NCBI GenBank assembly: GCA_029215795.1
Contig: JARDYH010000004.1
Location: 216,544,517 to 216,608,516 of the forward strand
Direction: 5' to 3'
Length of the DNA: 64,000 nucleotides
From: Anniella stebbinsi
Lineage: Eukaryota; Chordata; Lepidosauria; Squamata; Anniellidae
Position 1 is the stretch's first letter, and the number at the start of each line of letters is the position of its first letter. The position numbers and the translations under genes are program-made. Positions 10,165-19,800 of this stretch are shown one piece after another. The notes below the pieces were generated by a model. That model made no database searches and had not been told where the DNA came from. It saw only the letters and a program-made list of their open reading frames with translations.

Positions 10165-10388
10165 AATTGGTGAAATTCACTCTTCATCACAACAGTTAAA
10201 GTTGCAGGGGCCCTGCCTTCTTTTGTATATGGTCACTCTCGTATAGTGCCTACAACTTTAACTGTTGTGATGAAGAGGGAATTTCAAAAGGAACTAATTG
10301 CATACAAATGACACCTGCTGAAATTCCCTTTTCTCTACAACTGTTAAAGTTACATGAGCCCTGTCCTCTTTTTCATATGGTCAGCCTA
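10165..10388 (-). mobile_element. Palindromic hAT-like MITE, left-truncated
   Basis: Keeps the centre (GTATATGGTCACTCTCGTATAG) and the complete right arm ending GGTCAGCCTA at 10388. The left ~95 bp are missing. It lies only 15 bp from the next copy in the same orientation. Confidence 0.85.
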
Positions 10389-10403
10389 AACCAATGGGAA
10401 AGA

Positions 10404-10723
10404 TGGGGTGACCAGATAAAATCCAGGTCAGGGCTCATGTAACTTTAACAGTTGTAGAGAAAAGGGAATTTCAGCCAGTGTCATTTGAATGCAATTAGTT
10501 CTTGGTGAAATTCCCTCTTCATCACAACTGTTAAAGTTGCAGGGACCCTGCCTTCTTTTGTATATGGTCAATCTAGTACAGTGCCTGCAACTTTAAGTGT
10601 TGTGATGAAGAGGGAATTTCACCAGGAACTAACTGCATACAAATGACACTGGCTGAAATTCCCTTTTCTCTACAACTGTTAAAGTTACATGAACCCTGTC
10701 CTCCTTTTCATATGGTCAGCCTA
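10404..10723 (-). mobile_element. 320-bp palindromic hAT-like MITE, full length
   Basis: Ends TGGGGTGACC...GGTCAGCCTA, 320 bp. The asymmetric centre (TGTATATGGTCAATCTAGTA) shows minus orientation. Flanks GGGAAAGA and GCACCCAT do not match, so the TSD is lost, perhaps by recombination with the truncated neighbour. Confidence 0.88.
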
Positions 10724-11420
10724 GCACCCATGGTGTAACAACTAATTGCCATCCTGAGCCAAAGAAGAGATGGGAAACTGGGCGGGAAGGAGCAACGTCT
10801 TATTGTGTTCCAGGAAAGGAAGAGCACTTGGGGATGACAAAATTAATATTGCCTGCATTGTAGGCCATGTAATTGAATTGTCAATTATGTTTTTTAAAAT
10901 TGTCAATTACACCAGGCCCTCCCAAATGGATGAAGCGCCACAAATTACAAAGCAATCTCTCTCTTCTCTGTGGCCTCTTAATAATAATCTACGGCTCCCA
11001 AAGGCTCCCGCTGCCCGTGTCAAGGAGCCGGAGACCGTGACTGGGTTTTTTAAACGGACTATGCCGTTTTATGGCCATTTCTTATATTTGCATCGAAGAA
11101 AGCAAAAATTGTGGAGGGGGGATACAGAGCAATCAGGTTCTTCTCATGTGTTAGGCAGTAAACTGCGACTGATTGCTATGCTTGCTGCTCTCAAAAATAA
11201 ATACAATAGTTGAGAGATGCATATGGATTATATGGCAAGTGCTAGGATTGAAATGGAAGGTAGGGTTACCCATTAAAGGAATTGTAATGAATCCTGATCC
11301 ACAGAGAATATAAATTAGCCCAGCATCGGCTCTTTCAGAATGCGCAGAAATCAGTGCATGCCCCAATAAAGATTCAGAGCACACAAAATTTGGCTCATCT
11401 GGCACAAGAGGAGAAATTTG
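10724..11420. other. Unassigned, possible conserved non-coding block
   Basis: No repeat recognised. At 10865-10912 AT-rich sequence has TTGTCAATTA twice, about 30 bp apart, each next to a TAATTG-type core. The plus-strand open frame at 10770-11213 has no domain I recognise. Uniqueness and clustered homeodomain/SOX-like words suggest, but do not show, a regulatory element. Confidence 0.3.
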
Positions 11421-11428
11421 AGCTAGAT

Positions 11429-11561
11429 CAGGAGTGAGCAACTTCTGGGGGTCCAGGAACCAATTCCCCGCTCCCCATTGAGGGCACACCCTGCTCCAAA
11501 TTTGGCTGCGCTACCGAATCTGCACCCAAAATTCAGCGGCATGGCGTGTTGCCCACCCATG
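11429..11561. mobile_element. 133-bp hAT-like MITE
   Basis: Ends CAGGAGTGAGCAAC and GTTGCCCACCCATG form imperfect inverted termini. Flanks AGCTAGAT (11421-11428) and ACCTAGAT (11562-11569) are an 8-bp TSD with one mismatch. No ORF. The termini resemble those of 62474-62609. Confidence 0.7.
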
Positions 11562-11846
11562 ACCTAGATCCTTTCCACGTTATCGGTTGTGGGGTGGTGT
11601 TTTTCTTTCTCAGATTCTGGGCAACATCTCCTTTGTCTTTTTAATATACTTTCTACAAGCAGTGACTGCTGGTGATTAATAAATATTAAGCTCATTGTAT
11701 CCTGCGGCGCAACTTGTTACCTTGTGTTCACCACACACACACACGTTGCATCTACAAAAGCACCATTTACTCGATCTTCAAAGCTGTAAAAGAAACCCCA
11801 TCAAAGGAGATCCTAATGCTGGATCTTTGGTGGAGTTGCTTTTACT

Positions 11847-12024
11847 TAGGGTGACCATATGAAAACGAGGACAGGGCTCCTGTAGCATTAACAGTTGTAT
11901 TGAAAAGGGAATTTCAACAGGTGTTGTTTGTATGCATGCAGCACCTGGTGATATTCCTTCTTCATCACAACAGTTAAAGCTGCAGGAGCCTTGCCCTCTT
12001 GTGTATCCGGTCACTCTAGTATAG
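11847..12024. mobile_element. Monomer of the palindromic hAT-like family (~178 bp)
   Basis: Starts TAGGGTGACCATATGAAAA and ends CCGGTCACTCTAGTATAG, with the internal GTATGCATGCAGCACCTGG. It matches a single half of the 320-bp elements, with one terminus at each end. No TSD is visible because the right flank carries a local duplication at 12013-12046. Confidence 0.8.
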
Positions 12025-12046
12025 GGTTAGGGTTACTCTAGTATAG

Positions 12047-12286
12047 CCAGCAAGGGAGAAAATGGCTGCTCAAAGCAGCTGAACACAGCAAGGTAAGGGT
12101 GAGGGTAAGACGGAGATGGTTTAAAAAGTCAACCTCCCTTCTCCCTACAGCAACAGAACTCTTAAACTGATCTTTGCTGGTCTAAAATGTTGTTTCTGTG
12201 AGCCACAAGTGCAGCATGGAAGAAAATGGTTTGAGGGTGAGGAATTATCCCTTCCCCACCCACACAGTTTAGTTACACCCATTAGC
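12047..12286. other. Unassigned stretch
   Basis: No gene or repeat recognised. Confidence 0.5.
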
Positions 12287-12670
12287 ATTAGGGATCTCAG
12301 AGGAATTCGGTTTGGGGGTGGAGCTTGGTGGGTTTTTGCCAGCTCGATCCACCGGAAACCAGCTCACAGATCCGTGTGTGTGTGTGTGTGTGTGTGTGTA
12401 TGCAAATACTGATTTGTGCAAATTTGCATCTGGGAACATTTACAGAAACTGGGACCTGTGCAAATTCACTGCTGGGAACACTTACAGAAATAGTGATTTG
12501 CGCAAATTTGCAGCCATAACTAGCAAACTTTGCACAAAATTGCAGGCATCAATGGTCCTTTACTCCTGCATTTTTACACAAATCATGCTATTTATGGCCA
12601 CAATTTTATGCAAGTTGTGATTTCCATAAATATCCCCAGTCACGAATTTGCTCAAACCACAAGAAAAAAA
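12287..12670. repeat. Degenerate internal repeats with TGTGCAAATTTGC motif
   Basis: After TAGGGATCTCAGAGG and a (GT)13 tract (12374-12399), variants of TTTGTGCAAATTTGC and ATTTACAGAAACTG recur two to three times up to 12535. Similar words occur at 28990-29100. This may be a decayed hAT-like element (start TAGGGAT), but the right end is not found. Confidence 0.4.
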
Positions 12671-13615
12671 GACACTAGCTCTCGTCGGGTGCCTGCAGAC
12701 CTCCTGGCGGCTTGCTCCACAACCACACTGAGGTTGGGCACATGGCACAGCATGGACAGTGCTCAGGGGAGTTCACACATCTTTAATGAGCATGGGAGGA
12801 ACAGGGTGGGACAAAGCCCACTGCCCCTCCAAAGTGTGGAAAGTTCACTTGGACCTTAAGTGAAAAAGCAATGATTTGATAGCACTAGAAGCCCTCTGTC
12901 TGGAAGCACCCAATAACACAGATTAAACTTGCAAATAGGAGGTTTTTGATTAGCATTAGAAATGACCTTTGCTGAATGGAAGTTACATATGAATAGACAC
13001 TATAGAAGGGTCTTGGCCATGGGGAAGGGTATTGCCGGATAAGATAGTGGTGTATTAACTGCCATATGGACCTTCATTTTAATTCCAATTCCATATGATT
13101 TTGGGCAGTAGCTCCAGAGCTCCAGTAACATCCAATTCTGGCCTAACTTCTGAAAAAGAAAATCTATACAAATTTATGCATTCCACCAAACTGTGGACTG
13201 CAGTCTTATGCCTGCAACGGTTAACTGGCAACATGAGACATTTCTGTTGGGGTGTATTTGGAGTGCTGGGATAAACTTTTCCACAAAATTTTAAAAATTG
13301 CAATGGGGAAAAAAATAAGATTGGTCTGATTTATCACCGAAAATAAAATAAAATAAATAAATAAATCCAGGTGCACATTTAAATGCTATCCATATGATGG
13401 TTTTGATTGCTTGTTTATTTGGGGGGACTGGAAATTGCAGATGCCACTCAAGTTGTCAAACTGAAGCATTTCAAAAGGACCATCAACTCGAATGGAGTCT
13501 AGTATACAGTAAAATAACTCATATTTCACCATGAAATCAAGATTGCATCGATGGCAAGATGCTGTGCTGTAGAACAAAAACATAGGGGATGATCCAGACC
13601 TTGCATTGTGAATGT
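12671..13615. other. Unassigned stretch
   Basis: No gene recognised. It contains an (AAATA)n-like tract at about 13337-13367. Confidence 0.5.
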
Positions 13616-13619
13616 TGGG

Positions 13620-13765
13620 AAGCAAGATGCAGGAGAGGGTTATTTCATGTGCTGCTTGTGGTCTTCCTGGAGGGAGCTGGTTGGCCAGTGAGACAGGCAG
13701 AATGCTGGACTAGATGGGACCTTCAGTCTGCTTCTGTGGGGCTCTTCTTGTGTCCTTTTGCCCTG
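13620..13765 (+). mobile_element. TTCTTATG-tailed SINE-like repeat, decayed
   Basis: TGCTGCTTGTGGTCTTCCTG, GAGCTGGTTGGCCAGTGAGA and GAATGCTGGACTAGATGGGA, ending GGGGCTCTTCTTGTGTCC. Diverged copy of 25405-25602. Confidence 0.6.
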
Positions 13766-13987
13766 GGGCTCAGATGCAGATATGGATCATGTCTGCATCC
13801 AGCCCACTCCCGAACTTCAAGGCTCATGCCTGGGAAAAATGTATGCTATGCCATTTTCATCCCCAAACCTTTCTAGATGAAGCTTTTATTGTGAGCTCAC
13901 CATTCCTCACTCACAGTAGTTTGCAGGTGCTTTAGATGATGTCAACACCTTTCGGTGCCAATCCTGTGCTTTCCAACAGTTTTCCCA

Positions 13988-14313
13988 GGGATTTGGAGAG
14001 GGGGTGCTGACTGGGGAAAATGCAGTATTTTTTGGAACCATGAACCGAAGCCGCCACCATCCATCAATATAGTTGCGTCATTCTGCTTTGTTCTACTATG
14101 CCATAGCGCCACCTAAAGAGGCCTCCAAGTAATAACACAGAAAAGCAAAAGGGATTTGGAGAGGGGGTGCTGACTGGGGAAAATGCAGTATCTTTTGGAA
14201 CCATGAACCGAAGCCGCCACCATCCATCAATATAGTTGCGTCATTCTGCTTTGTTCTACTATGCCATAGTGCCACCTAGAGAGGCCTCCAAGTAATAACA
14301 CAGAAAAGCAAAA
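13988..14313. repeat. 163-bp tandem duplication, two units
   Basis: Unit 1 is 13988-14150 and unit 2 is 14151-14313. Both start GGGATTTGGAGAGGGGGTGC and end ACACAGAAAAGCAAAA. They differ at only a few positions (TATTTTTT/TATCTTTT, GCGCCACCTAAAG/GTGCCACCTAGAG), so the duplication is recent. No ORF spans it. Confidence 0.92.
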
Positions 14314-14371
14314 GGTAATGCAATTTGATCTCTGTAGGAATAACCTTGCAATCCCCACTGCTCCTTTTCAC

Positions 14372-14410
<39 letters not shown>

Positions 14411-14431
14411 CATCATCATCATCATCATCAC
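14372..14431. repeat. (AAT)n(CAT)n microsatellite
   Basis: About 40 bp of (AAT)n followed by (CAT)n, directly abutting the R4/Dong fragment. Confidence 0.95.
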
Positions 14432-14708
14432 TGGCCATGAAGGCAAAGAACTATGGCAACAGGAAAAGGTCACAATTATTCCATTAGTCACATCAGTCAC
14501 CAGCATCACATCAAAAACATACAGAAAACCTACAGAAACTGGGCCTACCAGAATACACCCACACCAACATCCAGAAAGCAGTCATAATTAAAACATGCTC
14601 AATCATCAGGAAATTCCTGAATCAATAAAAGACAGCATGACTTGGCAAAGCCCATCATGTCCATCTAGAAAAACTGCCAAGAGTGACAAAGAGATGATGA
14701 TGATGATG

Positions 14709-14743
<35 letters not shown>
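14432..14743 (+). mobile_element. R4/Dong-type LINE 3' end with (ATG)n(AAT)n tail
   Basis: Reads KELWQQEKVTIIPLVTSVTS, then in another frame NLQKLGLPEYTHTNIQKAVI and KTCSIIRKFLNQ, matching the LW..KV.VIPIV-like and LQK..LL.TARILRK-like C-terminal blocks of R4/Dong LINEs. The short 3' UTR ends in (ATG)n(AAT)n at 14692-14743. Only the last ~300 bp survive. Confidence 0.6.
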
Positions 14744-14745
<2 letters not shown>

Positions 14746-15007
14746 CAGGTATTTTAAAGGAGGGGCATTTAGGCGGCCAGGGCAAATATTGTTGTGCATG
14801 GGGGAACATTTGCACTGTAGAGAAATGTACCAAAAAGATAGGAAAGGGAAGGAAAAAAACAGGTGTATAAAGATCCAATCTTAACTCTGTAAAAAATCTG
14901 GAAGCAGAACGTGTGGGTTAAAATGCCTTGTCCAGAGAAGCTCTCTGTGTGCTACGTGCATTAGGCTGTGTTGCAGCAACAGGAAGCCTTCTGCCCTCAT
15001 CTATAGC
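14744..15007. other. Unassigned stretch
   Basis: Nothing recognised. Confidence 0.5.
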
Positions 15008-15148
15008 CAGTGGAGGCTGGTGGCTTCGATGTCAGTGGAGCGATGGATCCACTCCCAGTTTCAGTCAAACCCAGTCAGAACTCTAAAAGAGCTATCCAAG
15101 GTGCTGAAACCCACAGTGGATTCTGACTGAATCCACCAGCCTCCACTG
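15008..15148. mobile_element. 141-bp foldback MITE (CAGTGGAGGCTGGTGG family)
   Basis: Perfect 16-bp terminal inverted repeats CAGTGGAGGCTGGTGG and CCACCAGCCTCCACTG enclose GTTTCAGTCAAACCCAGTCA and AAGGTGCTGAAACCCACAG. No convincing TSD. Further copies are at 18368-18551, 26786-26911 and 41858-41978. Superfamily not assigned. Confidence 0.8.
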
Positions 15149-15926
15149 CCTGTAACATATGAAACAGGGCTTTAAGCTCTCTGTCCCCTGTTCGTCCATG
15201 CAAAGTTGGGCAGATCTATGCACATTGGAATTGTTTCATTGAAGAGAATTGGGGGATCTGTTCCAATTGCTTTTGAACGCCCTTCTGCACCTCTCGACTA
15301 CTAGCCTCATGCTGGATTAGTACAAGCCTGAATTTCAGAGCACTGCAAAAGCATAATTGAAGCTGGGATTAATGAGTTTTACGTGAACTTAGAGACTCAT
15401 TTTCTTTTCCACACTGGGAACAGACAGCAAGTCATTTGCAGGAATCGATGGTCTGTACTCTTCCTTTGCGAGCAACAGACGCTAATTGTCACCTAGCTGT
15501 GGCCCACTTTCTCACCAGCAACAGGCCCTATGGTTCAACAGGCATGAAAGGTAACACTTCCGTTTGGAGCGTTAGAAAGGGAAATAAGTGGGAGACAAAA
15601 ATGGCCAGTCTCCCAATGCCTTGATTTTCTAAACAGAAATGCACCAGTCCATCCTAGTATAATTATTCCGCAAGATACCAGGAGAGTCGGAAATAAACCA
15701 AATACTGCTCCAGCCCGGTTTTGAAAGCTAAGCTCTATGTCTGTGTCAATATGCTCATTGCTTCATACAGAATTGTCTTACAAGGTGATTTCTCCCCTTT
15801 CTTATCTCACATGACTAGGTGCTGACCTGGAACAACACTAAAAAAAAATATGTTCTTTGGATGTAGGGAATTTCTTGCCCTTTCTGCACCCAAGATGCAG
15901 AAAAAGAGGAAGCTAGAGCCTGTAGA
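15149..15926. other. Unassigned stretch
   Basis: No gene or repeat recognised. Confidence 0.5.
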
Positions 15927-16040
15927 GCAGGTGTGGGCAACCCATGGCCCTGAGTGATGTGCAGCCCTCAGAGGCTGAGTGTGCAGCCTCCCAGAAGTGC
16001 CCAAGGTACTCCTCCCATTCCCCCTCCCATAACAAAGTGG
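15927..16040 (+). mobile_element. hAT-like terminus fragment
   Basis: GCAGGTGTGGGCAACCCATG resembles the CAGGGGTGGGCAACC left end of the small hAT-like elements here. The right end is not found. Confidence 0.35.
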
Positions 16041-16704
16041 TGGAGATTGTGCTGGGGAACAGGACATGTGGGGTTGAGTCTCCCCATGAGCCCTCTTCTC
16101 CAGCTCAGTTGCCTTTCCAAGAGCCTGCCAAACAGCTGTTTAGTGTGCTATTGGGAGCTTGCTGGAGCTGGGGAAGGGGGCACCAGGGGAATGTCATCCC
16201 TACCTACCCTCTTCCCCAGGACAAATGATCCCGATGCAGACAGTATCATGGGGACAGAGGATTTATCCTGTAACAACTTTATTGGATATCAGTTTGTTTC
16301 TCGACCAATCCAAGGTGCTGATTCTAACCTTGAAAACACTGAAGAATTTGGGTTTTAGATATGCCCTTCACCTTTATGTCCCTGCCACGCTTTGTCTATG
16401 GTACTGTTAGCTACCAAATACCACGTGTCAGCTTGGCTTTATTTACCTGCCACACCGTTATTCAACACACACACTCACACACCAGATTATACCCACAGTT
16501 TAGTTTATTTTGCCAGAAGATCCTGAATTAAACCTTTTCCCCTCATAGCTAGTGGGAAGATTTTATTTAACCCTCCCTCAGGTTTTTCAAGTGGTGGCGC
16601 TTGGCCTGAGAAGAGTTTATGTAACGTGCCTGATGAAGAGGTTACGTCACAGGTACCTTCATTGTTCTTGGTACCATCGTTTTCAGACGTTATATTATTG
16701 TGAT
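16041..16704. other. Unassigned stretch
   Basis: No gene or repeat recognised. It includes short ACACAC runs near 16465. Confidence 0.5.
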
Positions 16705-16840
16705 CTAGGAGCATGGCTTTTTCTGTGGTGTCCCCTGAATTATAAGAGGGCTCCCTTATATGCAGCTAGAACGGCCATTTATCTTGTCTCTTGTCAGAGA
16801 AAGGTGAAAACCTGCGTGGTCCTCTGAGCTTTTTGGAAGC
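16705..16840 (+). mobile_element. LINE ORF2 C-terminal remnant
   Basis: GAGCATGGCTTTTTCTGTGG followed by TGTCCCCTGAATTAT corresponds to the (R)AFSVVAP.LW segment of the LINEs here. It continues for about 100 bp in broken frames. Confidence 0.4.
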
Positions 16841-18158
16841 TGGCTTTGGGTCTGGCTACTGCTGCTGCTTTGTTGTTTTTCTGGTGTTGGCTTTCAGAAG
16901 TTAAGGGTTTGAAATATTACTACTGATTTTAGACCTATGTTACCTTTGTTGCTGTTGTTGCTTTTATGTGAATCTCTCTGAGAGCATTGCAGGCGAATTG
17001 GGTGAAATAATGAGACGACACACAGTATATATGGTTTCAAATCAGGGCCACATTTATTAAGATCTGCAAAGGGAACACTGGGCAGGCCCTCAGTAAGCCA
17101 TATAACTAATAGGCGTTTTAACGGGCGGAACATTCTATGCCTGCTGAGTGGCATTTCATTGCTCACCACCCCCAGGCCTACCCCTTTTGGGGAGGGGAGG
17201 CCTTCCCGTATTGCTCCCCCCCCCCGGGTTGTGAAACCTGGGTGGAGCGAGGTGAGTTGGCCTCAAAGGTAAGCCCTATCCCCCCGCTGGGGCTACAGAA
17301 CCCTCAGCGGAAGGCCTCAAGCATCACCTGTCACCACTTAATGGTGCCACAGAATGATCACCATCCCTGTTTTCTAAATGAGCCCACCCTGAACGCCTAA
17401 GCCAAACGTGACCAATTCGTACCACCCAAGGTATCCTAAGACACTCTCTCCAGACTTCCAGTGTGAAGTAGGCGAAAAACATGTAGCCAAAGCCAATCAG
17501 GCAACATTTTAAAAAATCCTACTAGGCTCCCAAAAGGGCAACCAGATAACCTACACTGCATACTGGGAGGGAGGGAGCCACTGCCGCTCCTCCCCCAACC
17601 AGTGGCACCACTTTGGCTATTCCCATGGGAGCAAGGCATGACTCTTCTTCCTCCCGCGCCTGCAACAGCCTCCCCGCGGCCACGTGACGCGGGGGAAAGG
17701 CATTTCCTGCTGAAACGTGTGATAGGCACCTTGTAAATAAATAATATATGCTTTTGAACTAGGCATCCCAAAACCTCCCAAAACCTCCCAAAAGATTAGT
17801 GAGTTTATGTGGTTTTCAGAAAACAGGGATGGGATCAATTTTTTTCTGGTAGAAACTCAACATAATTAAAAGAAAAGGATCTGCATCATAACCCAGAAAC
17901 TTTCATACAAAGAACGTTTAGTATTCTACTCAAAATCTGCCCTCCCTCCATCTGCAAAACATTTTAATTTCCAATAAGTGTTTTTCATTTTTATATCTTT
18001 CTGAATTAAGTCTTACGAAGGATTTGAATTAAATTAAAATCTAAGTAACTAACTGCTACTTTTATGAAGCCGCCAGCATAAACTGGGACTAAAGAAAATG
18101 TACTCATGTACCCTGGATCGCTAAGGATCAGATATTCTCCCCCAAGGGAGGATAACAC
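16841..18158. other. Unassigned stretch with GC-rich block
   Basis: From about 17140 to 17700 the sequence is GC-rich (C9 run at 17215-17225, CCGCGGCCACGTGACGCGGG near 17672), while 17800-18100 is AT-rich. The inverse of a TTTATTAA signal near 17051 and the composition could fit an old LTR on the minus strand, but I see no paired LTR, primer site or coding motif. Unclassified. Confidence 0.3.
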
Positions 18159-18282
18159 TCAGGTTGTAATCCTAAACACATTTGCCAGGGGGTGAGCCCC
18201 ACTGAACGGAGTGAGACCTACTTCCAAACCAGTGTGCATAAGATTGCACTGTTAAGGTGCAATCCTACGGTTCCTGGGACAA
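18159..18282. repeat. Short dispersed repeat (TGCAATCCTA family)
   Basis: GTTGTAATCCTAAACACAT ... GTGAGCCCCACTGAACGGA ... GTGCATAAGATTGCACTGTT. The two ends are inverted relative to each other. Related copies lie at 9685, 27645, 37145 and 43200. Confidence 0.5.
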
Positions 18283-18367
18283 CATCCCAGGGGCCATAAG
18301 AAAGATGGCATCTCCCCCTCCAAGGACAGAGGCAGAGCTCTGACACCCCTGAAAAAAGCCCTGTACC

Positions 18368-18551
18368 CAGTGGAGGCTGGTGTCATGCGAATCCATTCTG
18401 GGTTTTAGTCACAACCAGTCAGGACTGTAAAGGAGCTGTCCAAGGTGCTGAACCCTATCCCAAAACTGGGCTCAATTCCTTGGATGGCTCTTGACTGAAA
18501 CCCGGAATGGATCTATAGCCCTACCAAAATCAGAATCACCAGATTCCACTA
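18368..18551. mobile_element. Foldback MITE (CAGTGGAGGCTGGTG family)
   Basis: Left terminus CAGTGGAGGCTGGTG, body GGGTTTTAGTCACAACCAGT and AAGGTGCTGAACCCTATCCC, eroded right terminus CACCAGATTCCACTA. Confidence 0.7.
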
Positions 18552-18857
18552 CCTGCATCCCTCACCCTTCCTTTGCAGGCAGAGCTCTCTGAGCCACCAA
18601 CCCACACCCTCAACATGGGGGGACTTTTCGACCAGCCCTGGAACTGGTCTAAATGATCCCTCCCACTTGTGAAATGTTTTAAGGGGAAGGAGAAATGCAA
18701 GAAGAGCAGCAGACACTGGTCGTTCCTCCCTTCCTCCCTGCCAACAGAAGCCCAACAAGGCTTTGGACAGGTCAAAGTGCCCCAACCTTGGAGCGCTCTG
18801 ACTGAACGGTAGGATTGTCCTGCCAATCGTCTTTCAGGGAGGGGATCCCAAAGCCAC
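18552..18857. other. Unassigned stretch
   Basis: No gene or repeat recognised. A minus-strand open frame covering it has no recognisable domain. Confidence 0.45.
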
Positions 18858-18948
18858 AGTAGGTGAATACCTTTATTTGGACCCACTAAAACATCATAGA
18901 CTAGTAAGAAAGCTTTTGAGTTCTCCAGAACTCTTCTTCAAGCTGGAT
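18858..18948 (-). mobile_element. Dispersed repeat with hammerhead-ribozyme-like core (decayed)
   Basis: Minus strand reads AGCTTGAAGAAGAGTTCTGG, then AGAACTCAAAAGCTTTC, and later GGTCCAAATAAAGGTATTC. A perfect GAGTTC/GAACTC stem is flanked by TTGAAGA and AAAAGC, close to the hammerhead CUGANGA / stem II / GAAA arrangement with core changes (U for C, A for G). Penelope-like elements are known to carry hammerhead motifs. Activity is not expected. Confidence 0.45.
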
Positions 18949-19003
18949 GTTGAAGCAAAAATAACGTTGGGGGGTTAGGAAAACAAGCTGGACACAGAAT
19001 AAT

Positions 19004-19229
19004 GGGCTCAAGTTACAGGAAGCCAGATTCCTGCTGAACATCAGGAGAAATGTCTTGATTGTTAGAGCAGTAGGACAATTACCTAGGGAGGTCACGGGCT
19101 CTCCCACACTAGAGGCATTCAAAATGAAGCTGGACAGCCATCTGTCAGGTATGTTTTAATGTACACTGAGCAGGGGGTTGGAATTGAGGGCCTCATAGGC
19201 CCCTTCCAACTCTACTATTCTATGATTTT
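19004..19229 (+). mobile_element. CR1 LINE 3' end (canonical amniote type)
   Basis: GGGCTCAAGTTACAGGAAGC, CAGATTCCTGCTGAACATCA, GACAGCCATCTGTCAGG and GCCCCTTCCAACTCTACTA, ending TATTCTATGATTTTAGG: the standard CR1 3' UTR and octamer-type tail. Only the last ~225 bp remain. No poly(A). Confidence 0.9.
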
Positions 19230-19800
19230 AGGATTATATAGTTGAAGCCCCAAAATCTGCAGTGTCTGAGCATGAAGCACAGGAGGTGTTAGGTAGATTA
19301 TGTTAGGTTAAATCCTGCTTGGTACCAAAGAGATATTACATTTTTGCCAGGGCAGCTGGGGTACAGAAACTATCATTGCTGCAACTACTCTGTTTCTGCC
19401 TTCCCTGCCAATTCCTGCCTTCTTAAGAGCAGTCCTGTGGTTCAAGAACCCAGGACATTTAGACTAGCAAAGGAGCTGTCCAGCGTGGGCACAGCAAGAA
19501 AAATGTTGCTTCAGTAAAGACTAGGGTCCAACAAGGCAGATTTTTTGTAACATTGTTCAAGTGTGTGATCGCTGTCTGGCTAGCCATCCCCTACTAACAT
19601 CAGCCAGGATGGCTAGCCAGTCAACAAGCACCTATTTGGAAGGTGTTGACAGAGGTGCTCCCTGACTCCACTATTGCCTCCCATTGATTTCTGGTAAGGA
19701 CAGGGATCCCTTTCCCCTTCAGACATCTTATTGCAGTAGCTGAAGCTTCCTACTAGCAAAACATGACATCAGTCGCTACTGGGCACATAACGCAATTTTA
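19230..19800. other. Unassigned stretch
   Basis: Nothing recognised. A small imperfect inverted pair (GGCTAGCCATCC / GGATGGCTAGCC, 19578-19618) is present. Confidence 0.45.

Noticed and set aside
9107..10723. CRISPR-like spaced repeats
   Set aside because: The repeated units are 320-bp transposons with TSDs or truncated copies; there is no regular short repeat-spacer pattern.
14276..14878. Polyisoleucine open frames
   Set aside because: They arise from (AAT)n/(ATT)n microsatellites flanking the R4/Dong fragment.
16841..17760. Endogenous retrovirus LTR
   Set aside because: GC-rich and promoter-like in composition, but no partner copy, TSD, primer-binding site or coding remnant could be identified, so it is left unassigned.
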